A stretch of DNA of 64,000 nt from Chamaea fasciata (taxonomy: Eukaryota; Chordata; Aves; Passeriformes; Sylviidae): positions 95,000,646-95,064,645 of the forward strand of contig JARCOQ010000003.1 of NCBI GenBank assembly GCA_029207755.1. The letters run 5' to 3'. Under the pieces are notes generated by a model that was not told the origin of the DNA, did no database searches, and saw only the letters and a list, made by a program, of their open reading frames with translations. The translations under genes were made by a program, and so were the position numbers. Positions within the stretch are counted from its first letter, which is position 1; the number at the start of each line of letters is the position of its first letter. Positions 25,220 to 37,515 of this stretch are shown one piece after another.

Positions 25220-27959
25220 GCCTGTGTGCTGCTTCTACAACTCCATCTACTTCACAATTGTGAAAGCAGTTGCACTAACGCTCAACAGGAATATGGCACG
25301 CACAATCTTGTTATTCCCCTTCTGTATCATACTTGTCAACATAGGAGACCAGATAATAGGAAACAGAGCAGCTCCAAAGGCACAAATGCCTACAGATTTT
25401 ATTAACAGTGAGACCAGAAGAGTCTTTTTAAGATATAAAAGAAATTTGAAACATTTACTGTAGTCCAGAGTTCTAGGGTTTGCAGTTTTTACACCAAATG
25501 AACTGCTAGCAAGGTCTGTGAAGTTCATTATGGAAACCAGAGAGAGATACACAGATTTCACAGGCCAATACAGTCCAGAAAAGAAAGCCTTTGACCATTC
25601 ATGCCAGCAACATGTAGATGTTCAAGTCTGATTTAAAGTTTAGCAGCCTAAACAGAAGGGCTTGTTATTAATGTCTGATGTTAATTTGATTAACATCAGA
25701 GGTTTTGATTTTGATGTAAACAGTTAATTTGAGAACTTTTACCAGTATAAAGTGAGGCACAGGAGATGCGGCAATACAATTAATTTTAAGTTAATTTTTT
25801 TAGTTAAACTTCCTAAAATGCAATGAGTTTATAAACAGTGTCAGTTTTCCATTGAATCCAAGTCTGTTTGACAGAGCTCATAAAACCACTTGAACAGAGA
25901 GGAAAGTCAAGTTAATGTTGAAGCATTTCAATTTGTGATACGTTAAAAAGTGAGCATCAGGCACTTAAGACTATAACATAAGGTTAAATTTTACTAAAAG
26001 AATACATAAGCTATTAATTGACCATAAACAGTAAAACTAGGCAAGAAAGGTAAATAGGGAAAAGTTGTCAAAGTTCTAGGAAAACATAGGGCCAGAATGA
26101 TCTCTGGGTAGAACAACAAAATTGATGACCTCTTTTCAGCAGGAACATTTTCTTTGTTATTTTACTGAGATATCAGGTACCACAAACCCTACCCCCACTG
26201 CATTTCATCCTTTCCCTAACGTGAAAACACTCTTGATGTCCCAAAGAGCTTACAGACTGAGACAATGTGTGAATATGGACAGAAGAGGGAAGAGAGGAAG
26301 AGTGGGGAAGGCAATGCAATAACAAGCTAAGACTGCTTGTCACCCATTGCCCCTAACACACTTAATCACTGATGGGAATTCCAAGAATGAGATTGGGTGG
26401 CCTTTGCTTTTGTATTAATTGCAAGATTTGACCCTAAGTGGATAAGTTTTAAGATGGTACTCTAAATGATAGAAAACATAAGCTCCTACATATAGGAAAC
26501 ATTGTAGTTGTTGATTATCCTGTGGTGTTTTTGCAAAGCACCCCAGAGCACTCAGAATGCTAGTCTGATTGCTGTGCAGTCTTATGCCTTCCCATAAAGT
26601 ACCAATGTGTTTACTGAAAGGCGCTGAACCCTTTCACTGGAACAGAAAGATCAAAACCTTTTTTGGGGATTTAGAAACTGCAAAACAAATCAAAGTCATT
26701 GCCTTCTCTTTTTTTCCAGTTTCTTCACATTTGCCATTTATATTCCTACAAAGAAAATGAAACTCAGAAATGCCAAAAAGAATCTTCTGTTCCCATAGAG
26801 AGTTTCAAAAGAAAACTTGCTTTTAAAATGTAAATCAACCACTGTGTTAATCTGAGGAGAAAAGCAGGTACAGGGAGGCAAACACCAAAAAAAAAAAAAA
26901 AAAAAAATGAAATAAGAGAATATAAAATATCGCTTATTATATCTGAAGTAGTATGCAAAGCAATCAGTAGATATGCAAATATGCAGTATACAAATTCTTC
27001 AGCAGGCTCTGGTCCTCTGATGAATAGAAAAATATTCCCAGTATTTCTGAAAAGAGTGAGAATAAATCAGATGTCACAAGTTATGCAAAAGTAATTTGTG
27101 AATCTGGGAACCTGTCAATTAATACAAAAATAACGTATCCAGTAAAAAAATCCACTATTATTTATAGCTGCAATTGGGGACAGAAAAAGGGAAGAAAATT
27201 TATTCAGACTGCAACACAAAGCAGATCTGGGTAATGAACCTTAAAAGCAGATATGGTTGTGATTTTCAGAAATTACTGTAATAGAGGAATAAATACAATT
27301 AATTTTAATGAGTACTGAATGTTTTAATGATCCTAGACAGCTTTAAAAATCTTACATATCTTCTAATTGTCATGTCTGATGGTTCTAAACAAGGCCACAG
27401 AGATAACTTTAAAAACTTGCAAATAAGTGTCCTCAACAAAATTTTCTTCCTCTTTTTCTCCAGCTTTTTTAAGGTATCAGTGAGGTAAGGTTTTCCTGGG
27501 CTTGAAGATTAAGGGAAAATTCAAGCATTTAATAGCATGAACAGCAATGTCACAGAGGCAGTGAGGATCTCTAAAAAGAACAAGTGAAGATGCTGCCTGT
27601 GGCAGCAAAATAGACTTTGAGAAATGGTTGATATCAAGTAGCTATCACAAATGTAGGTGTCTTCAAGTCCGTAGCCAGATCCAGCTTTGTTCTAACATTA
27701 CAAATGACTGAGAAAAAAAAAAATCTGAACATTCACAGTACCCACAGAAAAGCTATAAGTAACCTCAGTGCTCCATGGGCTAGAGCTGTACTTTACATGA
27801 ATTAGCACATTTGCACTAAACCTGGCAGAGCTGCCTCAGTTGTGCAGTGACGTGTTGCCAGAGAAATGCCCCAAGCCAGGCCTCACTGTGCCAGGAGTGG
27901 CTGCCCTCAGGTCCAGCTGTGACCTGAGTGGTGGTGTAGAGCAGGGCTGCTCTGTTCTC
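25220..27959. other. Unannotated AT-rich DNA
   Basis: No gene is seen. The interval contains a perfect hairpin sequence (listed separately) and a 21-base A-run at 26,887-26,907. Confidence 0.5.
25674..25700. repeat. Perfect inverted repeat, 12-bp arms, 3-base loop
   Basis: TCTGATGTTAAT at 25,674-25,685 pairs exactly with ATTAACATCAGA at 25,689-25,700 across the loop TTG. There is no T-run after it and no gene nearby, so a terminator role has no support. Confidence 0.85.
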
Positions 27960-29089
27960 AATGCCAGCCAGTGGGACAGCATCTAGGGATCAGGGGGAAG
28001 AACAGGGAGAAGCCTTTTGTGTGCTTCTCAAAGGAGTTTGTACCCCGGGATGGTCAGGGACAAAAAGCCGAAAATCTACCTTGGGCACAGTCTTTAAAAT
28101 GGGCGGGGTACAGGGGGAGGATACAATTCTTCTACCAATCAGGGACAGAACAGGGAGGACATCAGGGAGGGGCTCACAGTACGACAACCAATAGGAAAGA
28201 CAATGAGTGGAAAGGCTCACATGGACCAATGGGGCTTCATGGAATAGGGGAATTCCTGGAATGAGTTTAGGCAGGGCGTTGGGACAACAAGGATTGACAG
28301 GGAACTTTCTAGAACAAAGCCTGGGATTAGGGAGGACTGACATTTATGTAGATCGGATAAAAAGGCGGGTCTGGGGAGTGAATGATAACAGGGCGAGGGA
28401 GGAGAAAACTTTGGGTAAAACCATCCACCTGAGGGGAGAACTAGGAACAAACCATTCAAAAGAGTTTACAAAAACATGCGTAAAGAAAAACACACCAATG
28501 CAGTCAGGACTTGAAGAATGCAGCTAAAACGTCTCAAAAACTGTCCATACAACATATGCCACCACAACAGGTGCAGGTGGAAAACAGGAAGGTGTTAATT
28601 TTAGGCCTACATAGAGGTGACAAGTTTGGAATTAACACACTGGACAAAATTCCAATGTGCAGATTGTGGGAATGCAGACAGCAAAAACAGGGAGAAGCAG
28701 ATCTGGACAACTTATCCAAACAAAAAATCCCACCATGGCAAACTGTAAGAAGAGAAGCAGCTGCTAAAAGACAACATTCCAAGTTGTGAGAATGACATGT
28801 TATGTCTCTGGATACCTGGGACTTGGATGGTACTTCCGGAGGGACACTCTGGAGACCCCCACGACCAAGAAGATCAGGAGAAGACAGGCCAGTGGGATGT
28901 TGCAGGCACACATATGATGGTGATTATGATCTCTTCCTTCTCTCATTGTCTTTCTTCTATCCCCTCTTCTTATTTCTCTCTCTCTCTCTCACACACAATT
29001 AAACAAAATCCTTGCTATTGACATTGGCATAAGGTCTCGTTTGTATCTCAGTTCAAGCAGAGGTATCTTTTAATAATCAGACCTTAATA
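27960..29089 (+). mobile_element. ERVL-like LTR region with promoter features (left limit uncertain)
   Basis: A GC-richer block with promoter-like and LTR-like order on the plus strand. A GC box GGGCGGGG lies at 28,101-28,108. Three CCAAT boxes lie at 28,135-28,139, 28,188-28,192 and 28,226-28,230, and a TATA box ATAAAAAGG at 28,357-28,365. A pyrimidine and CT/CA-repeat stretch (about 28,960-28,995) follows, then the poly(A) signal ATTAAA at 28,999-29,004. Directly after 29,089 comes a good match to a tRNA-Leu primer binding site, which marks where an LTR should end. The LTR start is not fixed: a shorter LTR from about 28,785 is possible, with the upstream part belonging to something else. 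The open frames of 90-125 codons in this block are not credible proteins. Confidence 0.55.
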
Positions 29090-29107
29090 TTATTTCAGAA
29101 GTGGGAT
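29090..29107 (+). promoter_or_regulatory. Probable retroviral primer binding site, tRNA-Leu type
   Basis: The 18 bases here agree at 15 positions with the primer site complementary to the 3' end of a tRNA-Leu. The last 13, TCAGAAGTGGGAT, are identical. Leucine primers are the naming feature of ERV-L elements. Its place just after a poly(A) signal and U5-like sequence supports the LTR call. Confidence 0.6.
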
Positions 29108-30204
29108 CCTAAACTAATTTACCCAGACAAAACAACCTCAGTGTGAAAATGAGAGTCAACGACGACAAAAGCTGTGGTGTCCACAGGACACACAAATAGA
29201 CTGTGTTTGTAGCACAGGATACATTGCTTTAGAAAGCAGCCCAAGTGTTCTCCTAAGGAACATTCATGCTGCCTGTCTTTTGCCATCTAAACTTTGTGCC
29301 AAAGGCACCTCCCTCTGTGATCAGCAGAGAATCAGGAGTTCATCCAGAGGCAATTCTGGGAACATTAGAGGTCTTCTGCCCTAAACTGAACTCTGGAAGT
29401 GCATATTCTCCTCTGTGTGGCTGCACACAGATATTACTGCAACCATCCTCCTGTCATGGACTTCCAAAATTAGATTCTCTGACTCCTTGCCTTTCTTTGC
29501 TGGAGACCACAGATGTTATCCAAAGAAACCATTGCCCAGCATAATTTCCTTAAACTCACCAGCTATTCACCCTAAACCAGAGTGCTATTGCACAGTACTC
29601 AGCTGAGAAAATTCCAGAGTCATCAATCTCCTTTTGTCCTTCTTCACACAGATATCAAGCCAAGTCAACACAGCTTTCCTATTTTTCTTTTACCACAAAA
29701 AAAGCCAAATCAGACTAAATTCACAGGAGGTTTCTTGAAGAAGGAAGTGAGTTTTACATTTATAATAGAAAGTAAAATAAAAAAAACTTGGATAAAAGTA
29801 AAAGGAAGGTATGCTTGTGAGGAATAAAGAAGAGGTAGACTATTAAAAGGTTTGCACAAGTCTGAATTATCACGTGAATCTACTGAGACGAATTCAAACA
29901 GAACTGTTTGTAGTTAGTCCCAACGCAGCTGGGATGGGATATGGTAATTGTCAGCAAATTCATGATTAGAATGTAACAAACTCCTTCAAATGACAAAGTG
30001 AGAAAGGGGACAGTAAGGTAATCCAAAATGTAGTATTGAATAAACCATGTTGGCTGAAGCTGAAAACAAAATACGTGGTCTAGCCCACTGAAAAATAAAG
30101 GCAAAACAACTTTTAGTAACTCCTATTAAAAGCTTGATCAGGTGAAAAATTCAGTTTATTTTTTCTCAAATATAGAAGATGTAATGTTTCCAAAGAATCA
30201 CTAT
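29108..30204. other. Possible short ERV internal remnant, then unannotated DNA
   Basis: Sequence after the primer site should be a retroviral leader, but no gag- or pol-like frame is recognisable. The internal region, if ever present, is deleted or decayed. No host gene is evident. Confidence 0.4.
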
Positions 30205-30295
30205 TGACTGGGTGGTCCTGTGCAGGGCCCGGAGTTGGACTCAATGATCCTTGTGGATCCTTTCCAACTCAGCTTATTCTGTGACTCTGTGACAG
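30205..30295 (+). mobile_element. CR1 LINE, last 90 bases
   Basis: A very short CR1 3' tip: GGTGGTCCTGTGCAGGGCC, then GAGTTGGACTCAATGATCCT, TTCCAACTCAG, and the terminal ATTCTGTGACTCTGTGAC. Extreme 5' truncation is normal for CR1. Confidence 0.9.
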
Positions 30296-30320
30296 TGGCA
30301 CCTTAGGTAAACAGTTGCCA

Positions 30321-30343
30321 AATTATTTATTTATTTATTTATT
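30321..30343 (+). repeat. (TTTA)n microsatellite
   Basis: About five TTTA units, starting some 25 bases after the CR1 tail. Confidence 0.8.
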
Positions 30344-30429
30344 CCATGTGCAACAAGATGAATGTGCTTGTCCTTTTAAAATGCAATATTTTGGAGAATT
30401 AAAGCATCTTAGGGACACACTCAAAATAA

Positions 30430-30581
30430 TTTTCCTTTTCCTTTTCCTTTTCCTTTTCCTTTTCCTTTTCCTTTTCCTTTTCCTTTTCCTTTTCCTTTTC
30501 CTTTTCCTTTTCCTTTTCCTTTTCCTTTTCCTTTTCCTTTTCCTTTTCCTTTTCCTTTTCCTTTTCCTTTTCCTTTTCCTT
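30430..30581 (+). repeat. (TTTTCC)n hexanucleotide array, about 25 copies
   Basis: An almost perfect tandem array of TTTTCC over 152 bases, continuing as pure pyrimidine to about 30,587. The opposite strand is pure purine (GGAAAA). The uniform unit implies recent expansion. It generates artefactual open frames of Phe-Leu repeats on the plus strand and Glu-Lys repeats on the minus strand, which should not be read as genes. Confidence 0.98.
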
Positions 30582-30599
30582 TCTTCTGCTTCTTCTTCT

Positions 30600-33500
30600 T
30601 TTTTCCTTTTTCTCGTATATTAGTGACATTATCATAATTCCCACTAAAATTACCATACTCTTAAAAATTATGTGCTCTCTCACATACTCTTGGGCAGGGA
30701 AGAGGCAGTTTTTGGCTAAAAAAATATCCTGAACACCCTGAACAAAACCAACAACTTTCATGCATGTCTAAAGATTTTTCTCTGCTTTCATGTATTATAT
30801 CACAACTTCATACTCTGATTTTAGTAAGACTGTTCCAAATTACTGTAAAGCACAATTTTGCATACTTGTGTTACACTATATGCCAGACTTCACTTTAGAT
30901 CTTGTAAAGGATGTTCAGAGTCAGTCTCTAACATATAGAAAAATTAATTTACTCACAATTTTTACCTTTTGCTTTTGCATGATAGTCTGAATTTATGAAA
31001 CTCAATCACAGATCTTCCTGTATTTTTTATTTACAGTAAATCTATTTACAGCACCAAAGGAAGTAATTCATACTGAAAGTGGGTGTAATTAGAACAGTAA
31101 AAAACCAGTTTTTGCAATGGAAAAACCCTCACATATAACAGAGAAATAAAACCACAAACCAAAAAACTAACTAACTAATTAACTAACTACCCCAAAAACA
31201 AACAAACAAACTAACTTACTAAAAACCCCAACTAAACATGTGGCTATATGGCTAGGTAAAATATTTTTTGGGACTTTTACATTCAGAATTTGAATATTGT
31301 AGTAACTTTCCATCACCAATAATTTGCAGTAAAGTGGTCAGCTACCTCTACTAAAAGAAGCCTCTACTTTCACTTAGCAGAGGATTTTCTATCTGGGTAG
31401 ATTGGAGTAAACAGATGAGTAAACATTGTTTGGACAAATAATTCTGAACACATATTTTCACTTTTTTAAAAAAATCATCCTTTGAAATCTGTTGGCCTTT
31501 CCTATTTTTCATGCTCTTGAGATAAGAAGAGCTTTTTACATCAGAAACTTTCTGTGTCATATTCCCCCAAGCAAAAATTATGAATATTAATATTCACGTG
31601 ACCAGTGAAGAAAATCTGTAGATTCTCTAGGGCATTCCCTAAGTGTATGAGTTTCAGCTTCTCAACCATAAATGGAATATTTGGCATAATGCCATCCTTG
31701 ATCATCCTGCTGATGTAAAGTACAAATTTGATCCAGTTTCCATTGCCTCTGCCTATTATTTTTTACTTTTTATCTATCTAATCTGTGGTTTTTGAAGCCT
31801 CATCAATGTCCTTCTCTGTGTGTTGTAGCCTCAATTTAACATACCGAGTCAAAAGAGACATGTGCTGGCAAAATAGGCCAGAGTTATTCTCTAGACCAAG
31901 AGTCACAATTGAAACCAATTTTTCAGTATGTTAATAAATGAGGAAAAATCCTAAATACCTTTCTGCCTCTCCTACAGTTTTTCATAATTCAAAAACAAGA
32001 GACCACCTTTATGCATTATATATTTTTGCTTTGCAGATTGCCTCTATGCATCTTATGCTCTTGAAGAGAACAGTTCTTTAAGAGTTCTCAAGAGTTCTCA
32101 TAAAACCATTGAGCTTGCAAAGAGGCAATGTCACTTTTTCTAACTTCCTGGAAACAGATTCTTTTGCAAATAAAAACAGTCTTGATCGATTTTTCTGTCT
32201 CATGGTTGTCTTAATTTCTTTGGGGAACCTGAAAGAAACTCATCTCATCTAAAATAAACTTTATCTTTTTAAAAGTTACACTTATAACTAAACACTGTGT
32301 GTGGTGTCTAAGCAACCAAGACATATTTTTTTTTCTGATATTACTTGCCCACCAGGTAAACTTATTCTAAAGTGAGCATAGGAAATAGGATTAAGTCTAA
32401 GTTAGATGAGATGCCTAACCTCAGATGCTGAACTTAATCTCACCAGTATCCCAATAATGTAATTAGGCAGTGTGTACTGAATATTAAATATTGTCTTTAC
32501 AGCTTTATGCATCTTTGAAAGCAAGAGAGATGCAGATGAGTCCTAGAGGGAATTTCGAGAATCTGGACTCTGACAGCACTGTCATGCTAAACACTTCGAT
32601 AGGTCTGGAAAGCAGCACAAGAAGCCATCAAACTGGGTTTGACTAGAAACTACAAAGTAACATAAAGTCCTTATGAGGAACTGAGTGTACAGTACCTACT
32701 AAGCCAAAACTGAAGCCTGCTGCCTTCTGAAGAGGCCAGGAAAATCATGAAGGGAAGGCAGTACTATAACTGCCTTGATGATACTCATATATAATTAATT
32801 AAAAAGAGAATTAAATAGTGCATGCTATGCTTTTCCTCACCCAAAGTGAATTTTTCTGGTGTCATTTCTACTGCAGTAAAGTTCGGGAGCTCTGCTTCCT
32901 CTTTTCTTGGCAAAATAAGTCCTATTTCTTTTCATTTTAAATTACCAAGCTCCAGCTGAACGATGATGAGAATTTCAAAAATGCCTGTTTGGAAAACATT
33001 TCTCATTGTCATTTTAGGGGTATTCTGCTTAAAATCAGATACTTGTGTTTACAAACAAGTAAACACATTTAAGTTGAAGTAGAAATAGCTTCCTGGCTGA
33101 AGAGCCAGTGCAGTAGATACAAGTGCTGTGTGATTGATAGTGCTTAGTAATGACTGTAGATTGCAAATGGGGATTTTGACATGCAGCCCCTGCTACTGTC
33201 ACACAAAAATGTAGAGCAAATTCTCACATGCTGTGATGAAAGATTATCTCCAAGAATCAGATATTCTCTCTCCAAATTAGTTTATAATAGAATTGACTTA
33301 TAAAAGCCAAAAAACGCCAAAAAACCCAAACACTTGCCAGTGCAAAAATCTGCATCACTCACATTAGCTTGATTACATTCATTCTCCAGCTTTTTCTGAT
33401 GGCTGTTTTTGCTTTTTATTTCTGCTTCTCCACTGAAACCCCATCTTCTCTTTTATTCTGGCTTTACAATGGATGTTCTTACCATCAATTTAAGTACAAC

Positions 33501-34905
33501 AGATATCACTTAAAAAAATTAGTCTTGTGGAACCTGTCTTTCTGAAAAGTATATATTAGGACAAGTTCAGAGAAGGGCAGGGCAAGGCTTTTAGGAAGCT
33601 TAAGTAACAGATCTCAGAGGAAGCAAAGGAAAAGAGACTATTCATAATAAAATCAAGAGTATTTCACAAATATTTAAAGATATATATGTAACCAGATAGT
33701 AGAAGAAGTATCTAAAGTATTTGACAATTATAAATTACATTAGGTTTTGATATGCAATGTTAGATAATTTCCTAATTTTTAAAAATTTATATCTAAAAAA
33801 TAGACAACAAAAATAGACAACAGAACCATAGACTCAGAAGATCTAGATGTCACCAAAGTAACTGTGTTATTTTCTCTATATTGAATTTGTTCCATGTTTG
33901 AGACCCATAATAGACTGCTATCACATTGCCTGTAAAATCCCAAAAAATACTTTTGTAGCACTATAAAAAAACTCAGGCCTGTTGGTGGTGGTATAAACTT
34001 CTCATTTTCTGACTCTGTTTTCGTCCTTGATATCGTGTACCTTTTTTTTTGCAAATTCAACTGAAAGACTGATTTTCAGTCTTTTTAATCTGTCACAGTT
34101 TACTCTCCCAATTTTGAAATCTACTCATCAATGAAATATTGAAAAACATAATAATTTTGGAAATATAATTCATTAATACTAAATTTAAAGTATCTACAAA
34201 AATAGATTGGTATTAGATGTAAGATTAACATTAAGTTCCTAATTAAAGTGTGACTTTTCAGTCCGGTATACTTTTCAGTCTTATATCACTATGCTTAAAG
34301 TTATTTTAAGAAAACATTAGTTGTGAAGCAAATAAAAAATTACTGCACTTCACATTGAATAAAAAAAGAATTGCCTCATGACTTTTTAAATGTAGAAGAG
34401 ATTGGTTATGCAAATGTAACATGGGGACCAGAAAGGACTCCTTTTGACCTCATCCTTTTTGCAAAGACCTCTTCTGAAGGGTCGCAACACATTTCTGTTC
34501 TCGTTGCAGGGCTTCCTTAAACTGCTTGTGGGATGATAGATTAATATTAGAGGATTCTCCCTTGTAAATATTGAAAGCTAAAAATTGTGTAGTAAAACAT
34601 GTAGAGATCATAATCAGTATAAGTAACAGACTGAGTTTACTACGTTTGAGCGACTTCAACCTTTGTGTGTGCAAACTCCATCAAAAAAGAAAAAAAAAAA
34701 AGGTGGAAAATTTTGAAAGCCAGGTAAGAAGATAGATTAATTCTATTATGGTTATCAAAGCAAATTAAATTTAATTTGAGATAATTATAGGCAAAAACAT
34801 TTAGCATGCTGCTAAACTGATTCATCAGTTACAAGAAACATAAAACTGAGTTTAGACTAAAAGCTAGTGCAGTAAATTAATAGAGTTCAAAGTAACAGTA
34901 TCATG
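30600..34905. other. Unannotated AT-rich DNA
   Basis: 4.3 kb with no recognisable gene or mobile element. A simple-repeat patch is listed separately, and a short duplication AAGAGTTCTC sits at about 32,080-32,100. Confidence 0.5.
31164..31224 (+). repeat. (ACTA)n / (AAAC)n simple-repeat patch
   Basis: Imperfect tetranucleotide units, first ACTA-like, then AAAC-like, then ACTA-like again. It looks like a compound microsatellite. Confidence 0.8.
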
Positions 34906-35160
34906 TCAGGGCCCTGAGGGCACCACCTGCCCTGACCGTACCATCCACCCCTTAATATGGTCCTCTTATCCTGCCCTTAGCCCAGAACCCCATTTCAGCC
35001 CTGCATTGGTACCCCAGCAGCCCTCCTCCAGGACAAGAGGTGGGATGTGCCCCACTGGCCACCCTGAGGGGAGTGCACTGTTCCCTGAAGATACACACAG
35101 GGAGTGAACTGCGGTGTAAACCTCTAGAACCAAATAAACAGTGTGGAGCAGAGTGGGACA
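34906..35160. other. Unidentified GC-richer block, possible repeat
   Basis: It stands out from AT-rich surroundings with GGGCCCTGAGGGCACCACC at 34,910, CAGCAGCCCTCCTCCAGGAC (about 35,017) and an AATAAA at about 35,135. This could be an unrecognised LTR fragment or another repeat. The open frames crossing it (87 and 90 codons) have no family match. Confidence 0.3.
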
Positions 35161-37250
35161 TAGGAGTTAATTCCACCTTACAGCTCTGTATGAACTTGCG
35201 TGTGTTCCTTAACATTGTTCACCAGAGAAATATAAAAATGTGTGCCAGAACCGCAGCCACATGTTGTTGCCAAATACATGCACAGTCTCTCATCATCCAT
35301 AAATCCCTATAATTTCAATCTACTGTCAGCACAGTACTGACTCGTCCGTTGGTTCATTTTACTAAGAGTTCTGGGAATAAAACGGATTACTGACCTTTTA
35401 AATACTTCTGTATTTCCACAAGCCTTTGTATTTCTTCTGCTTTTAGAAGGAATGAATGGGACAAAAGGCCTTAAATTCTGTCTTTAAGAGAATACAGTAC
35501 AATTTAAAAATACATGTGATTTTATTGTTTCAAACAATAAAACCAGGAGTTTTAGAAAACTTATTGATCAATGTGAGCTACAGAGTTGTTCTATCTCGTA
35601 AAGCTTTCGTGAGTCAACAACAGGGTTTAGTCTTTCACGAGTCAGCAATTAGTTGTCGGTATTCAAAGATGCCCATACTATGATAGTGTTACTTTTTTCA
35701 TTACAACAGCACTTACATCAAAATGATATTTATAGTTAGAAGCACTATCGTGTTTCTTACCTTTTTTTCACACCCTGTTACACAAAAGGACTTCTTCAGG
35801 ATGATTGTCAAGGCTGGGCCAACTTAATTTAAAATCTGCTCACACAGGAAAGAGTGATAAATTGCAATCTACTGCAATCACTTATTTCTGTGGTTTTCCT
35901 CTATTCACTAATTTCACTTATTTGGGTGCTTTTCATATGACCTATCTTTAGGTATCTACTGCAGAGATACCTCCCTGTGACCTTCCCCCTTTATGTTACC
36001 TTCATAATTAGTAGAAAGAAATGGACACTCCAGGGCATGATTCATATGACCTACTTTAGGCATCTACTTTGGGAGGAGATGAATTGCACCCTAGAAGTGT
36101 CAATCTCTCCTTTATTTTAAAGAGTTTTAGATCACTAGCCACACGTACAAAGAGATGTCTAGATTTGGCCAGATGAATCTCACCCTCAGTGACATGGCTG
36201 AATAGGGTTTGAGCCAGGCAAACCTTCTCTGAAAGCAGCTCAGAACTGGCAGAAGCAGAACTGTAAACTATCAGTGACCTTGAGACATCCTGTTATTCTA
36301 GTCCAGTATAAGAAACAAAGGAATTCTAGTATCTTGACTGCACTGTTTGTATTTTGAACATTTTCTGTGAGATTAAAAATGTATATGAGATTTATTGCAG
36401 AGTATAATCCACCTTTTTTCTTTGATCATATTTTCAAAAGAGTTGCATTCATAAATCACATGGATGTTGTATTATGTACTGGTTTAATATAGTAACCATT
36501 TTTAATTCATGTCAACTTATTTAAGATTTTTCTTTATAATGAGTGTTGCAAAGTTTTTTTGATGTTGTTTGTGGTGTCTTGTAGCTCTACATGTCATTTC
36601 AGAGATTTCAAATTTTTCACTGCTAATACGCTGTTGAATGCAAAATGCATTTTATTCTGTACAATTGCAATTTGCACTGAGTGCATATTACAACCAATTA
36701 TTCCTCATAACAATGTAGCTGTCTACTTATGCCAGACCTCATTACTGTATCTTAGAGTCAGAATTCTGGAACCCAGGAGTTTAAAATATTTGAATACAAA
36801 GTAAGAAACCCACAGAACAACAATCTTTTGTTTATTTTTAGCATGCCATTTTCATTAGACTGACATTTTAAAATAATTTGACTCCAAGACCTTGACTTCC
36901 TTGCTCTTGGATAGTTGGATGCTAGTGCTGTGAAATGAAATATCATGTTTACTGAAACTTATGCAATTAGCTTTGTGTATCATGAAAATCATTCATCAGA
37001 TTGAGACTTTAATAAGTTAGAGAAGAACAATTTAAAAAATCCTAATTACTTTTAGAAAATACTTTATACATAAAAGTAATAAAAAGTATCAAGAGAATTT
37101 ACACTTGATCGCTCTTGAACCGCAGGGATCCAAATATGACCTAAGTTTTCGCATAACTACCAGGTTAGGGAACCAGGTTCAAAACTCACTTATAATCTTA
37201 CCTACTCAGAGAGATTCTTGAGATTTCTGAGCATCCTCATTTTCGACACA
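35161..37250. other. Unannotated AT-rich DNA with a short duplicated motif
   Basis: No gene is seen. A motif of about 28 bases beginning TTCATATGACCTA occurs twice, at 35,932 and 36,041, with small differences. Confidence 0.5.
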
Positions 37251-37515
37251 GGATCACAGAATCACAGAACCATAGAAGAAACTGAGCTGGAAGGGGGTCA
37301 CAAGGATCATTGTCCAACTCCTGTCCCTGCACAGGACCATCCCCAAGAGTCACACCCTGTGGCTCAGAGCACTGCCCTGGTTGCTTTGCTTCCTGAACTG
37401 TGTCAGCTTGGTGTTGTGACCACTTCCCTGGGGAGCCTGTTCAGTGTCCAACCACCCTTTGGGTGAAGGACCTTTTTCTAAACTCCAACCTAAATCTCCT
37501 CTGACACAGTCTCAT
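37251..37515 (-). mobile_element. CR1 LINE 3' end, minus strand (part of a two-direction copy)
   Basis: The CR1 terminal repeats lie on the left (ATCACAGAATCACAGAACCA at 37,253). GAGCTGGAAGGGGGTCACAA, CTCCTGTCCCTGCACAGGAC and AACTCCAACCTAAATCTCCT follow, all in reverse complement of the CR1 3' region. Similarity fades around 37,515, where sequence of the opposite orientation begins. Confidence 0.9.

Noticed and set aside
28511..28789. Frame with a Cys-rich segment that at first looked like a retroviral zinc knuckle
   Set aside because: The cysteine and histidine spacing does not fit CCHC, and it lies inside the LTR-like region, where no gag is expected.
30315..30761. Open frames of 102 and 120 codons with Phe-Leu or Glu-Lys repeats
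   Set aside because: They are translations of the (TTTTCC)n array on its two strands; any such array gives stop-free frames.
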